Of a stretch of 64,000 nt of DNA, positions 39,426-51,544 are shown piece after piece. Source of the DNA: Latrodectus hesperus (Eukaryota; Arthropoda; Arachnida; Araneae; Theridiidae); NCBI GenBank assembly GCA_037975125.1, contig CM075862.1:18715338-18779337 (forward strand), in the 5' to 3' direction. Under the pieces are notes generated by a model. The model did not search any database, was not told where the DNA came from, and was given only the letters and a program-made list of their open reading frames with translations. The position numbers were made by a program, and so were the translations under genes. How positions within the stretch are numbered: position 1 is the stretch's first letter; every line of letters starts with the position of its first letter.

Positions 39426-39509
39426 TTTAATGGGAGCTGCTGGGACTTTTATTTAAAAATAATGTAAAAAATGACATTATGAAAACATTTTACAACAGTT
39501 GAACATGAT

Positions 39510-42500
39510 TATTTTACAACATGTCTTAAAATATACAATAAGATTCTGGTTAATAATTGTATTATTGTTATTATCCAACTATCAAGTAGGGATTTGTTAT
39601 GACAACGTGGTAATAGTAGGAACTGAAAATAATTGCTTGATAGAGCAGCCGCTTTTGCATGTCTGTCCGCTGCCTCATTTCTTTTTGTACCTTTATGGGC
39701 CTTTAACCAACCAATCCTGATGTAATCTGCTGTTGTTAGAAGATCTTCCACTTCTCGTACTATAGGACATTTGTTAAAAAGATTGGATAAAGATTTAAGA
39801 CATACTTGACTATCTGACCAGATGTTTGTTTGAAGAGGTTGTGAAGTAGCTACTTGAATGGTTTTTCGCAGAGCATAGACTTTAGCTTGGTGTACTGTGT
39901 TCTCAGGTTGTAGCCCAGTACTCCAAGTACTTTGTCATCCGAGTTCAGAGTATACTACCATTCTGGATCTAACTTTTTCTTCTATTTTTGAACCATCTGT
40001 AAAAAGTGTTAGGCAGCCTTCATTGTAATATGATATATGGTTTTGCTCATTGTATTCTTACTTTCCTCTAAATATTGAAGACTCTAGGGTAGATTATTTC
40101 TTCTTTTATAACTTTCTCAATCAAATTTGATGCAGGAAGACTAGGATCAATTTCACAAAGAATTTGTGCCCTTGTATGCCTTATAAACTTTGACTCGGCT
40201 TCTATTTTGAAATAGAGAGGAGGTATTCTATATATAAATTGAAGAGCTGCTGTAGGAGTCGTTCTAAACGCACCAATGATGTTTAGCAAAAATTCTCCTT
40301 TGAATCGAAATAAGTAATTGTTTTTCCTTTGTTGCTGATGGTGTTCTCCATTGCTGCTCCATACGCCGACATCCTCTCTATTCCAGCTTGATATAGTAAG
40401 ATTCGGTGTCTTTGGGAACTTCCCCAATTGTTTTCTGCTATCCTTAAGAGCTTTTGCTGTAATGCCATAGCTCTATTGGCCTGTGATTTTATATGCGTTA
40501 TGAAGTTTAACGATTTGTTAATTATTATTCTCAGAACTTTAATTATGTCTTTTCTCATCACATTGTTGTTTCCCAAAAAATTTGTGGACCATATTTAAAC
40601 TTTGCTATTAGAATATATTTGGTTTTCTCTCGCAAAATTTGAAGAAAAGTATCATTTGACCATTTTTTAAAATGAACCAGTTCTTCTGTTGCTATTTTGC
40701 CCAATTTTTTTCGCTCTTTCCTGCTACCACGAAAGTGAAATCACAGCAAATGCTTGAAGATAAATCATGCTTTCTGGATCATGTTGTATATTACTCCAGT
40801 TCTTTTTAAGGGTTATATCTGCAAAAATTCCACAGAATGGGGCCACTACAAGAGCCTTGTGGGCAACCAATAATTTGTTCCTTGCTGGCTAAGTCATCAT
40901 TAGTTGGCATAATGATTTTTCTATCTTCAAGATTACTGTTAAGTAATTTTTTAATGTTATAAGGGCATTTTATGGTTTCTAATATCTATTTTAATTTGTA
41001 ATGTTGAGCTGTATCAAAGGCTCGTTTAAAATCAATCGTGTTTACGACAGTGTGTAATTTTGCAGCTTTGAAAAAGTTAATCTTATCAATGAGTGTCATA
41101 AGAGCATCGTCCTTTGATCTGTCTTGACGAAAGCCAGATTGGTTGCAATTAAAATAGCCAGTAGATTCCAAGTAATAATTAAGTCGTTTCGTTGCTATTT
41201 TCTCTAAGAGTTTATCAATAGTGGGTAGAAGACAGATTGGTCTATATGATTGAATATCGTATTTGTTTTTACCTTATTTATGAAATATTATAATTATGCC
41301 TATTTTAAGACACTTGGGAAAATAAGGTAGATGTAAGCATTTGCTTAGGAGTTTGTATAGAAGATTTTGGAAAGCTATAATATATACTCTTCAGGATTGA
41401 GTTTTCTATTCAATCATATCCTGGTGCTTTACTCCTTGGTGGAGACTTAATTGTTCATGCAAATTCCTCCTTGCTAAAGGGTATGTTAATAGGAGTAAAT
41501 TCAATATCAAAAGGTGGTTGCAGAGATAATGAAATTGGAGGTTCTGGAAAGATATCTTCAAGGATCTTATTTGCAGTTTTTAGTTGTGAGAGCCTTTAAA
41601 TATATTTGAAGATAGATTAAAAAGGTTGGAGGGTAGAATACTTTTGTCGAAAGCTGATTTGTATACTTTCCTAAATGGGTCTTTTGCTCCTTAGCAGATA
41701 TTTATCCACTCATTTTTCTGGGCAGTTCTAATTAATTTATTATAAGAAACCACTTTGCTTTCATAGATGTTACAGAACTGTTTCTTTTTTCATTTCGTTG
41801 GCCCTGTTGAATTTTTCTCCTTATGGCCTTGAGTTCTTTCTTTTTGATTTCCAGTGATAAAGACCACCAAGTAGGTTTAACAATTAAAATTTGTTTTTTT
41901 GATTTTGAAAGATTTTGAGCAGCATTCGGAAACTGTACTTTGAAATCTTGAAGTTATGTTTTCTAGCTTAGTTTTTGGGTTTGCAGTATCAAATGACTTT
42001 TGAAAATCTTGAATATAAGGATGAGGAGCTTTAAAAATTTGACATCGTTTCCATAAGATGTCTTGTTTCTTTTTATCTTCAAGCATTTGGTAACTTTGTT
42101 AAGGGTGATTGATGTGTATCGATCATCTGTGACTGTCTCTTCTTCTAAAACGTTCCAGTGCATAGTATTCGCAAAGTTTCCATTAGATACTAAAGTTAAA
42201 TCAGGCCAACCTTGTTGTTATCGATTAAGATATGTAGGTGGTGAACTAGGGTTATTCAGAAGAAACATGTTATTAAACATAATATAATCTTGTACGAGTT
42301 CACCCCTTTCATCTTTATGTTGATAACCCCAGTTTACAATGTGGGAATTAACATCTGCTCAGATGAGGAAATTTTCTGGTTGTATTTTTCTGACATTGTA
42401 TCTAGTTTATTAAGAATGAATGAAAGGTCGTTTGGGACAGAGTCGGTGGAACGGGAGTTTGGTAGTAGAATGTATGCGGAAATAATATAAAATTTTTCGA

Positions 42501-42762
42501 AATCTACTGTAATTTTAATTGTGATTATCGTCTCAGTGGCATGAACCAAGATTGGCTTATAGTCCCTCATCGTAACTATGATGTCTGCTTTGCAATTTTT
42601 TGAAGTCCAGTACGTCCATGTCGAAGGAATATCAAAAATTCTTTCATTCAGAATGTATGGTTCTTGAACTAAGAAAACTTCCACATCATGTTTTTCAGCT
42701 GTGACTTTTAAGAAATTTGTAGGAGGTTTTGATTTTCTTAAATTTATCTGAAAGATTTTCAA
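39510..42762 (-). pseudogene. LINE ORF2: endonuclease, reverse transcriptase, RNase H, broken
   Basis: It begins at an ATG at 42762 (MKIFQINLRKSKP), the classic endonuclease start. VFLVQEPYIL carries the catalytic Glu, IISAYILLP follows, and PDLTLVSN and TVTDDRYTSITL correspond to the last block, whose SDHRY has become TDDRY. RT: QSGFRQDRSKDDALM, HTVVNTIDFKRAFDTAQH (41171-40986), then GCPQGSCSGPILWN near 40850. The active-site box expected as FADDF reads as FA then DFTFVVAGKS with a base lost near 40740, so the Asp pair is destroyed. A thumb-like region follows (40427-40068, RTTPTAALQFIYRIPPL). RNase H: WSDSQ near 39820 and WLKAHKGTKRNEAADRHAK at 39720-39650. Many stops and shifts mean no protein is made. 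Confidence 0.88.
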
Positions 42763-42879
42763 GTTAATTAAAGTATGAGTTTATATGAAATTACTGGGGT
42801 TGCAATTGTCAAATGATTATTACATTCCATTCTTACAAGTGTCTTTGTGGTGCAAATAATTTGAGTGTATTCTTGGGTT

Positions 42880-44210
42880 TTGATAGTTAATTAGGCTTCT
42901 ATAATCGATATAAATTCCGGAATAGGCAGGGTGATTTATTGGACAGTTGTTTTCTTTATCATTGACTTCTTTACAGTGGATACAGCAGTTTAACTTAGAA
43001 TTGCAATTTTCTGTATTATGGATTTTACTGCATTTCCCACAAAATGGTTTTGAAATGCAATATCGGCCAATATGCTCAAAATTCTGTTGTAACGTCTTCG
43101 TACATTTCTGAATGGCCTAACAATTACTCTCCGAAGAACAAATCTTTTTTATTTACGAATATGTCCATCATTATCTTGTCAGCTTTAATAACTACGTGGT
43201 GAAGTTCTTGTTTGTATCTGTGCGCTTTAATTTCTGTTATATTTATGGGATTGTTTAATTTTGTTATCTATGCTTCATCCTCCAATACTTTGATGATACA
43301 TTCTTTTCTGATTGAAATCAAGACATTAAGAAGAAGAATTTCAGTTGAGTTTCTTGGTTCTTCTAAGGTGTGAGCGTCTGCTGTAATTTGTGGAATCAAT
43401 TTTGATTTGTCTGCTTCATTTTTACAAAGGATTTTGGTTGCAAATCTACCCCAAACAATCTTTCTTGGTTTAATTGAGCAGGAAAAGTTAACTTGTTTTT
43501 CCTTAAGAATTTCTGGAGAGATACCTTTTTTTGGGCAGAACTAAGACTGTGGTAGCTTTTTCTTTTTCCATTCTCTTCTTTAATAAATCACTATATAGTG
43601 GTATATAGTGGTATTTGGGTATTCTTCTTTGGTTTATTCTCTTCTTCGGTGATAAATACTTTTAGTTTTGATTGCATTTCGAAAATCTCATTTAGTTTGT
43701 ATTGATGTTTGAAATTTGTTGATGACGGTAATTTTGAGTAGAGAGTTTCTTATTTGATTCTTCAGAAATGTTTAGTGTGTGTGATTCTCTTTTATTTAAT
43801 TTTACTAAATTTTCTAGATGAATAAGAATTTTGTCTGATTCTAGACGTTTCGTGTTCCGATAATACGTATTTCGAAAATTTTTGTTGTCAAATTTTCATC
43901 CTTTGCTTTTCCAATATTTTACTTTCAGGTTCTTGATCGTTATAGTAAAATGTTATCAGTGTCTTTATTGACGCTAGGTTCTTTATCTGAGAAGAGCGAG
44001 ATATCAACTTCATAATATAAATGAACTTTCTCTAAGTTTACTAGAAGTTTTGTTGTCATTCTTGTCTCTTGAGTTGAAATTCTTTTTGTTCTAGTTCTTT
44101 GCCGAGTTTTGAGAGAATATTATCTCTTTCTTCAGTGGCAATGGTAGGAGGAAAATCTATCTGCTCTGGATGATCCACATTTATTTCTTTAATTATATAT
44201 TTTGGCTGAT
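42880..44210 (-). pseudogene. LINE ORF1 (gag) with CCHC zinc knuckles, broken
   Basis: The best-preserved part is the C-terminus, read on minus from about 43090 to 42890. NFEHIGRYC leads into CGKCSKIHNTENC (C-x2-C-x3-H-x4-C), then CCIHCKEVND and NHPAYSG, a tandem zinc-knuckle region that binds template RNA in LINE ribonucleoproteins. The N-terminal portion starts near 44190 with DHPEQIDFPP, followed by charged, probably coiled-coil sequence (KLGKELEQKEFQLKRQ). The middle has many stops and frame changes. The boundary with the endonuclease ORF lies near 42770-42800, where stops separate the two. Confidence 0.75.
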
Positions 44211-44239
44211 GAATAATGCTGATGGGTAAGTCGTAAGTG

Positions 44240-45690
44240 CCAAAATTATTTTAGTTTAAAAGGCAAATAGCTTTATTTTATAGATAGCTTAAATGGGTTT
44301 CATTATGGAAGAATTAACAATTTAATCTAATTTAGAAATTACTGACAACACTGTGTCGAAGGGATTATTTTGTAAATAAGTTGAAATATAGAAGTAGAAA
44401 GATAGCTGAAAATTTGGATTTAAGATCAAATGGATCTTGAGGAATTGATGAACTGCTTGCCAAAATTTATACAAATAGCATTTAAAAATTCTAAATAGAT
44501 TAAAATACAAGTTAATAAGGATCTAATATAAGGAGAAAAAATCTTGTTTCTCTATGACTAATAGGCGTTGAGATACAGGCTTAGTTAAAATTTACTAATA
44601 TGCTAATCAACCAAAAATAATTAGTGCCCAAAGGGTTAAGGTTCGTATCATTACCCTTTGGAGCAAGGAGCAACATGCGCAGAAGCTAAAAGTGAACTTA
44701 GAAATATACACGATAATAGCATAAAAGACTAAGAGTGAGATTGAAGAACCGTTGGGAGAAAAACAAATAAAACACTATTTCTTCAAGCACTTAAAAATTA
44801 ATATAAAACCAAGTACTTACGATATTGTAAAAATATTAATATCAATCAAATCCTAATAAAAAAGGACACACTATATCAAAAGAACAAGCTTAAATAATAA
44901 TAATTAAATGTATGATGACAAATTAAAAGCAAAAGATTGTAGCTGAGAAACGTAATTATTTAATTTTTACTCAAATCATGACTTTATTTCAAAATTAATT
45001 AAAAATCAACTATTGCAGTAAGAAAAACCTAACCCTTTGGTTTTACTGGTACTATTTTAGTCCCCGGAAATTTAGGATTAAAACTGCAAAAAATCCAAGC
45101 AATACAAACATTAGTTTTTTGATTAATTACTAGTTAATTAAGAAAATCAAAATCCTGATGTAAGAAAAGAAGAAAAATATGCAATTTTTATATTCAGAAA
45201 ATAAGTTATATAATTAGTTCTAAATTTTGAAATTTTGAAAAAGAGTGCTTTGTAAGATTAAGTTACCTAATAAATGATATAAAATTTAGGCCCTTACTGC
45301 TTTTCATTAATATTTGGAGTTGACTTGAAGTTAGAAAATGTTTCCATGGAAAGTATGAATTCAAAGTTCAACATAAAATCTTGGTTCGTGAAAATATTCG
45401 AAGGTTTTTCTTGATGCATTTACCGTAAGCTTGAAATGTCTTTTTGATGTAGTGATGAAACTTGAAGTTCTGTTATATTTAGGTGAGGAAATATTAATTA
45501 TTTTGAATCCGCGAAGGGAAGTCTCAAATGTCAGTACATGGGAAATGGCGCCTCTGTTGCTAAGGTGAATATTGCTGCCGGGAAGGTAGCGTCATTCACA
45601 CTCCATTGAAAATATATTATTATTTTCAGAGTTTTTTGTATGTAACAAAAAATATTAGAGGTTAAATCGTGAGATTTTGGTAAACTTAAC
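44240..45690. other. Stretch without recognised genes
   Basis: AT-rich. A slightly GC-richer patch at about 45500-45610 (GAAATGGCGCCTCTGTTGC and neighbours) shows no open frame I can assign. Short minus-strand open frames are compositional. Confidence 0.5.
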
Positions 45691-45698
45691 TTTTAAAA

Positions 45699-45746
45699 AA
45701 ACTGAATTGAATGATGTTACATACGTAACATCATTCAATTCAGTTT
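45699..45746. repeat. Perfect 22-bp palindrome, 4-base loop
   Basis: 45699-45720 and 45725-45746 are exact reverse complements around the loop ATAC (arm core ACTGAATTGAATGATGTTAC). A stem this long and perfect in otherwise eroded DNA is notable. It could be two abutting transposon ends or a foldback. It immediately precedes the unassigned ORF remnant. Confidence 0.95.
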
Positions 45747-45839
45747 GTCGATTGAAGACAGTTCAATGTATGCTGCAAAAAAAAGCATCCTAAAAAAAAA
45801 AGCACTGCATTGCTTGATTTGTGAAACGTGTTCTCTGGT

Positions 45840-46073
45840 TACATTGAGGACTTATACAGCTGATCACTTTGAATGGAGATTTGCATGGTAAAGAAGATTT
45901 TCACTTCATACAAGGGAGAATTCTTCCACCTGATGCTACAGAGTGGTCTGAAAAAAGTTAGAGCACAGAAGTGCCTCTTCTCCTTTTGTCCAAAAGAGCT
46001 ATAAAATGGTCTGCTGCAGATGTTGTAACTCGTGGCCGGTCTAGAATATATGTTCAAGACACAGAAACTTCGG
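45840..46073 (+). pseudogene. Unassigned ORF remnant
   Basis: From about 45877 one plus-strand frame reads DLHGKEDFHFIQGRILPP, DATEWSEKS, one TAG, STEVPLLLLSKRAIKWSAAD, VVTRGRSRIYVQDTETSV, then a stop at 46073. Codon use is less AT-biased than in the flanks and the sequence looks protein-like, but I do not recognise the family. The minus strand is also open for 72 codons over the same interval with a less convincing composition. The nearby palindrome suggests a mobile-element setting, but a processed-gene fragment is equally possible. Confidence 0.4.
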
Positions 46074-46074
46074 T

Positions 46075-47950
46075 TTGATATTGGTTAGAGAGAGAGTGAG
46101 AGAGTGAACCATCTGCCAGACAAATTAAGGAGCCTAACATCATCAGCGTATGACATTCCTAGTTAATTAATTTGTCAAATATACTATTAAAGTAGCTTAA
46201 TATTAAAAACGTATTGCTAAAGTATTAGTCAAACTGTTGACATTCAAAATAATTCATTTTACGTTTTATAAAAATAAATAACAAATGAGAAATAATTTTC
46301 AGTAAATATTTTTCAATTAATACTTTTTTTCAAGAAGTTTTCATCTGTTAACAAATACATCAATCCTTAAATAATATTCTTCTAAAAAAATAAAATATTA
46401 TAGGCAAAATTAGTAAGTAATTAGACCTTGAAAATTAAGAATTACTATATAATTTTTAACATAAAATAAAAAAAAGCATCAAAAATAATTTATAAAAATA
46501 TCAAACAAATTCTTTTGAACAAAATGTTTTCTTTTTAAATAATTAAGAGACTTAAAAATAAAAAGTATATTTTATTTATAAAAATATATTAACAAAAATA
46601 ATTCAATATTGAACCATAATCGACAGAATTATTTCACGGAAAAATTAGATTCTTAAAGAATATAATATAATATAATATAGTTATTGTTTTAAGAAGTAAC
46701 AAAACAAAATGTATTTTATTTTCTAAAGCTTTTTTATTTTTATAAAATGAAATGAATTCTCATTTGATTATTTCTTCTGAAATTAGATTTTGAATTATGA
46801 AATCTGGATACCATACAAATACGATTTTATAAAAAAAGAAGGAAGGAAAAAAAAAAAGAAAGATTTTAGATGGATTTATAATCCATTAGATAATAATAAA
46901 GCATCAAAAATAACTGATAAAATTGTTAAAAAATATGTTGCTTAAATAATTAAAAGGTTTAAAAGTAAAAATTATTTTGATTAATAAATTAACTATTAGG
47001 AGAAATATTATATGTTGCTTAAATAATTAAAAGATTTAAAAATAATTTTTATTTTGATTAATAAATTAACTATTAAGGGAAATATATGAAAATTAAACAA
47101 TTACTAATTGCATTATTTTAAAGAAAAAAAGAAACATAAAGGGAATATTTCTTTTGACAAAATAAAATATAATACTTGTACAATAAATATTTTAAGAAAG
47201 TAACAAAACAAAATTGTTTTTATCTTTAGAACTTCCTTATTTTTATGTCAAGAAATAAGTTCCGATTTGTTTACTTTCTCCGAAGAGCTTGATTCTAAAA
47301 GGAATTGTGAAATCTCGATATCATAGTAATATGATTTCAAGGATATATTAGAAGAAAAAAGATTTTATTAGAAATATCATTATTTTGAAATGTTTTCTTT
47401 TTTATCATTTAGGTAATCTATCATATCTTTCCTGGTATGTCATCCTATTTTGTAAATATTTTGTTTTGTAGAATCTAAAAAAATGTGTGTGTTAATAAAT
47501 TATCGCACTTTACACTATATTTAAAGCTATGAAGTTAATTTTGAGATATTTTTAATATGAATGAATTTATTATAAAAGCAATATTATATTTGAAATTATG
47601 AAAAAGAAACATAACAAAATAAAAAGTCGCTCGACATATTTATTACTTTTTTGCCTTATGAAATCATCATCTATTCCTCCAATAACACACTAATTTAAAC
47701 TTAAATACTGTAAACTTTTTAACATCTATGCTAGTTTATATTAGAATTTTAAATGTAGTTTAAAAAATGACAAATAAGTTTTTATCGTGTAACTAACTCA
47801 CCGAAATAAAACTTTAAATATAATGTAAATTAAAGCAAGTAAATACTTTGCATTATATTTAATCCATTATCTGTCATAAAGTAAATTAAGAAACCAACAA
47901 TTTTAATAATTCTAACTAATATTAGACTGTAAATGTAAATTTTTAACTGC
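46075..47950. other. AT-rich stretch without recognised genes
   Basis: Includes a short GAGAGAGAGTGAGAGAGTGA tract at about 46086 and a two-copy tandem repeat listed separately. No gene is supported. Confidence 0.55.
46935..47090. repeat. Two-copy tandem repeat, ~77-bp unit
   Basis: TATGTTGCTTAAATAATTAAA recurs with a period of 77 (from 46937 and 47014). GATTAATAAATTAACTATTA follows in both units. The copies are very similar, so the duplication is recent. No coding content. Confidence 0.88.
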
Positions 47951-50291
47951 CTACATCAATATAATTCTGTCTTTCCTAAAAATGCTGCTTATTTAGTCAC
48001 AAATAAGAATATCTTAAAATATTTATAGTTGAATAAAATTGTTCCATATATATGTGTGTTTTATTTGTATTAAGATAACATTAACAACATATATTGTTGT
48101 AGAAAAGGTGATGAAATTTCTTAAAACACCATGTTTACCAAGTACTATCAGAAATACTTGGCATTATTAACTTCATAGAAAATATAATTTAGTTTTAAAA
48201 TTGTAACTTAGTATATATGTTTACTTGAATAACAGGCAATTAATGTTGTGTGTGTAAATTATAGGCTGCATAAATTATATTGTGATAAATGTAATTATTT
48301 TTATGATATTTATCATTTCAAATAAAATAAAATAGCACTTCTATAAGATTCTTAAATAAATTATAAAATGTTTTTTTTTAATTATTCTTTTCATATTTCA
48401 CGTGCGGAATGCATAAATCAACATTGAAATTAACTAATAATTTTAAATTTGAAATGCTTACATAAATAATTTTTTTGTTTGAAGTTATTTTCATCTAATA
48501 AAAATCAAACAGCTCACCTTTATTTTAAAATGCTATTAGTGAATAAATGTTTAAATAAAAACTCACTTTCAACTCGTATCAATAAAAGCATTAAAATTCT
48601 TTTGTTTAATTTAACAATGTACCGAAAATTTTAGAATAGTTAATGGGCCATTTATGTTTGAGCAGGCAATTTAATGTCTATTTACGATGAAAGTATTCCT
48701 ATTTATTTTTAAGTAAAACTTAAAACTATTTTTGTTGCAATTTTGGATTCTTCTCATGTTACTTAACGACGTAGAAAGCATAGCTTCGGAGCAATTTACA
48801 TCTCACGACCATTTAATAAGTAATTTTAAGCAATCTACAATTATTCGATACTTTGAATGGCTCCATAAATTATGTTTTGTTATTCAAGCAAGAAATGCCT
48901 ATCTTCATAAATAGGACATTACATGAATAACCTTTAATTTTCGTAAGACTTTCAAACAGCTGAAGTTTAGATTTTCTACACGACAGATATAGATTTGTAA
49001 ATTTAATCTTACATATCAGATATTTTAAAAATGGCTAGTATTTCCCTTGTTGTTGAAAATAACATTTTACAGTTAATTATCAATGTGGAAATTTTAAAAT
49101 ATATGCTAATGTAAGAAATACAAGTTTCAGGTTAGTTTAGAGAAAGGATTGCAATATTTAAATTTAAGTAGGTAAAGAAGAAGCTATTTTGATAACTTAG
49201 GTAGGAGAGTACTAAAGCCTTATAAGTAGGTTAGGCATAAAAAAGATATGTGTTAAATATGCAAGTTATATGTTATTCATATTATTTATATGTTAAAATC
49301 AAATCAGTCACACTATTTAATTGTTATCATGAAAGCATGACACTTTAATTTTGTTTTTAAACATTTTAAGTATTGACCACTTATTCAGTATATTAGATGT
49401 ATGCTTTGTATATAGATGTATTTAGTATATTAGATGTATGCTGCTTACATGTATGCTTTGTTGCTTATGCAAGAAATATCTTATTTTCAGGACCACAACA
49501 TTATGTGAATAAATATTCAGTTTCATGCGAATTTCAAATAACTGTAATTTAAAGTTATTTCGTTACGACATGTTTATCTAAATTAAATCCCTAATACCAG
49601 ATACTTAAAAGTGTATGTTATATTCTTTAGAATTAAAATTATTCTTCAGTTTCTTATTCAATCAGCTTTAAAATTTATTTTTAAGTAATAAAGGCTACAT
49701 TAATTATAGTCTAATTTAGAAAAGAAATTGCAAAAGTTATTGCTGAATAGTCTAATATTTATGGTAATATATGTATAGATAACTCGTGAAGATATGTATA
49801 GATAACTGTTATTGGCCAATTGAATAGTCTAATTTGATGGAAAGAATAAACTATACAACACAGAAAGAAATTTAAAAATATGCATCAAAGGTTTCCTAGA
49901 TGTTAAATTGAGTATTACGTAAGGGGTGTAATAGTTCAGAATAAGAAATGGGATCACATGTTCCTTTTGACTTAGAACTCATACATTTTTCCAATGATAC
50001 TAAAGAATAAAATACATTTCATTATTTATACTCATTTTCATATCTATATGGTTTCTGGGAAGAAAATAAAGACATTATTCATACCGTATTATCTAAAAAT
50101 CCTTTAGGTTTAAAGGGATGATATGTATACGATTTATAACAAATTGAATATTATGAAATATTAATAAAGAGCTTAAAACTTTTCCTTAAGAAATAAAATT
50201 TGAATATATGAAATTAATGATAGTCTAAATATCAGTATATGTGGGTGATACTTTTGTTTTATATTTTCAATAGTTTTTAAATGACTTTGTG

Positions 50292-50294
<3 letters not shown>

Positions 50295-50367
<73 letters not shown>
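50295..50367. repeat. (TA)n microsatellite
   Basis: About 70 bases of uninterrupted TA inside copy B. The overlapping minus-strand open frame with Tyr-Ile repeats is an artefact. Confidence 0.98.
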
Positions 50368-50370
<3 letters not shown>

Positions 50371-50891
50371 TCCTTTATAATAGGTAGTTGGCATAAAATG
50401 CTGATTTTTGGGAAAATTCATTTAATGAATGTTTCTCTTATAGTCATTAAAAAGTTTTTTTCTGTGTCTGTTTTTATTTCTGAATTATTTCCTTCGTCTG
50501 AATACATTTCTACTTTCAAAGTACTGTAATATTTTAGATAAATATGAAATATTTAATTTTATAGAATTAAAAAATATATATATTTATGAGCTTGCATCTA
50601 AATAATGATGCAAATTATATTTGAAAAATGATAGTGGATTTAGCGCTTATTTCTCAATAGCACCTCAATTGTTGTGCTAGCTGTGACTAACTTGGGTTTA
50701 AGTTATAATTACGCTGAAATCCTAAATTTTTTAGTTTTAAATAGGTGAAGTATTTGCCCATATTTTAAACTTATTATTGAATGAATTAATTGCTTTGATT
50801 TATTGAATGATATACTAGAAATTTTCTAATATTTGCCAATCAAATGAATAACAGATATATTCTGCTTGCAATGTATTTGCAAGCAGAAATG

Positions 50892-51207
50892 TGTAAAATT
50901 GTAGTTTCTGCACCAGCATGCTTTCCTGTACCTAGCCTTGAGTTGGGCTCTACCAGTTAGATAAAAGGTAGTGGATTCTTCGTGATTTTGAAGCAGGATC
51001 CAAGCAGAAGACTCCATATACTTGGCCTGCCACCACTAGAGGTATCATTTCACTTGGAGAACATTGCGACCATTCTCAGTTTTAACATACCCCATCCACC
51101 ACTAGTGAACACGATGAATCTTCGGTTAAGCCGGGATTCAAATTCACAACCTGCCGATAGTTAAAATGACACCCTAACCAATCAGGCTACCGTGGCCTTA
51201 TGTAAAA
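50892..51207 (-). mobile_element. tRNA-derived SINE, family 1 copy, minus strand
   Basis: The body is 50899-51200, with candidate 7-bp flanking repeats TGTAAAA at 50892-50898 and 51201-51207. The minus-strand head reads GGTAGCCTGATTGGTTAGGG (A box) and TTTGAATCCCGG (B box). The body from ACCGAAGATTCATCGTGTTC onward aligns with 29304-29607 throughout. No counterpart was seen in copy A, so insertion postdates the long duplication. Confidence 0.88.
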
Positions 51208-51544
51208 ACGTGTAGCAGTGGAAGATGAAATAAAAAAAAGTACACTCTGCATAAAGCCGATCCAGGTTTTTCCGATCTTTTTTAAATGCTAGGTAATTTA
51301 GATATCGTAAAATGAATAGCTTATTAATCGGCATAAATAGGTTTAAGAATGATGTATAGCATCATGTGATATTGATTTGAAGGACAGGTTAATATTAAAA
51401 CAAACATCATCTCTGACAAATATAGAAGTGAAAATACCAATTCAGCATCTATCTCTCACTGATCAACAGAGGCTGATATTAAATTAAAAAAAATCTGTAA
51501 AGATCATGACAATGTTTCCAGAAGATAATTAGTAAAATTAATTA

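Larger units (their letters stand above)
39490..44230 (-). mobile_element. Decayed R1-like non-LTR retrotransposon, ~4.7 kb
   Basis: On the minus strand the domains run in LINE order: gag with CCHC knuckles (about 44210-42880), apurinic-type endonuclease (42762-41900), reverse transcriptase (about 41250-40700), then RNase H (about 39900-39600). Domain content and motifs (RT QSGFRQDRS, GCPQGSCSGP; RNase H WLKAHKGTKRNEAADRHAKAA) fit the R1/LOA side of the Jockey group. It ends inside or just after RNase H, so the 3' end is truncated or unrecognisable. Stops and frameshifts are spread throughout, so it is an old, dead but unusually long copy. Confidence 0.88.
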
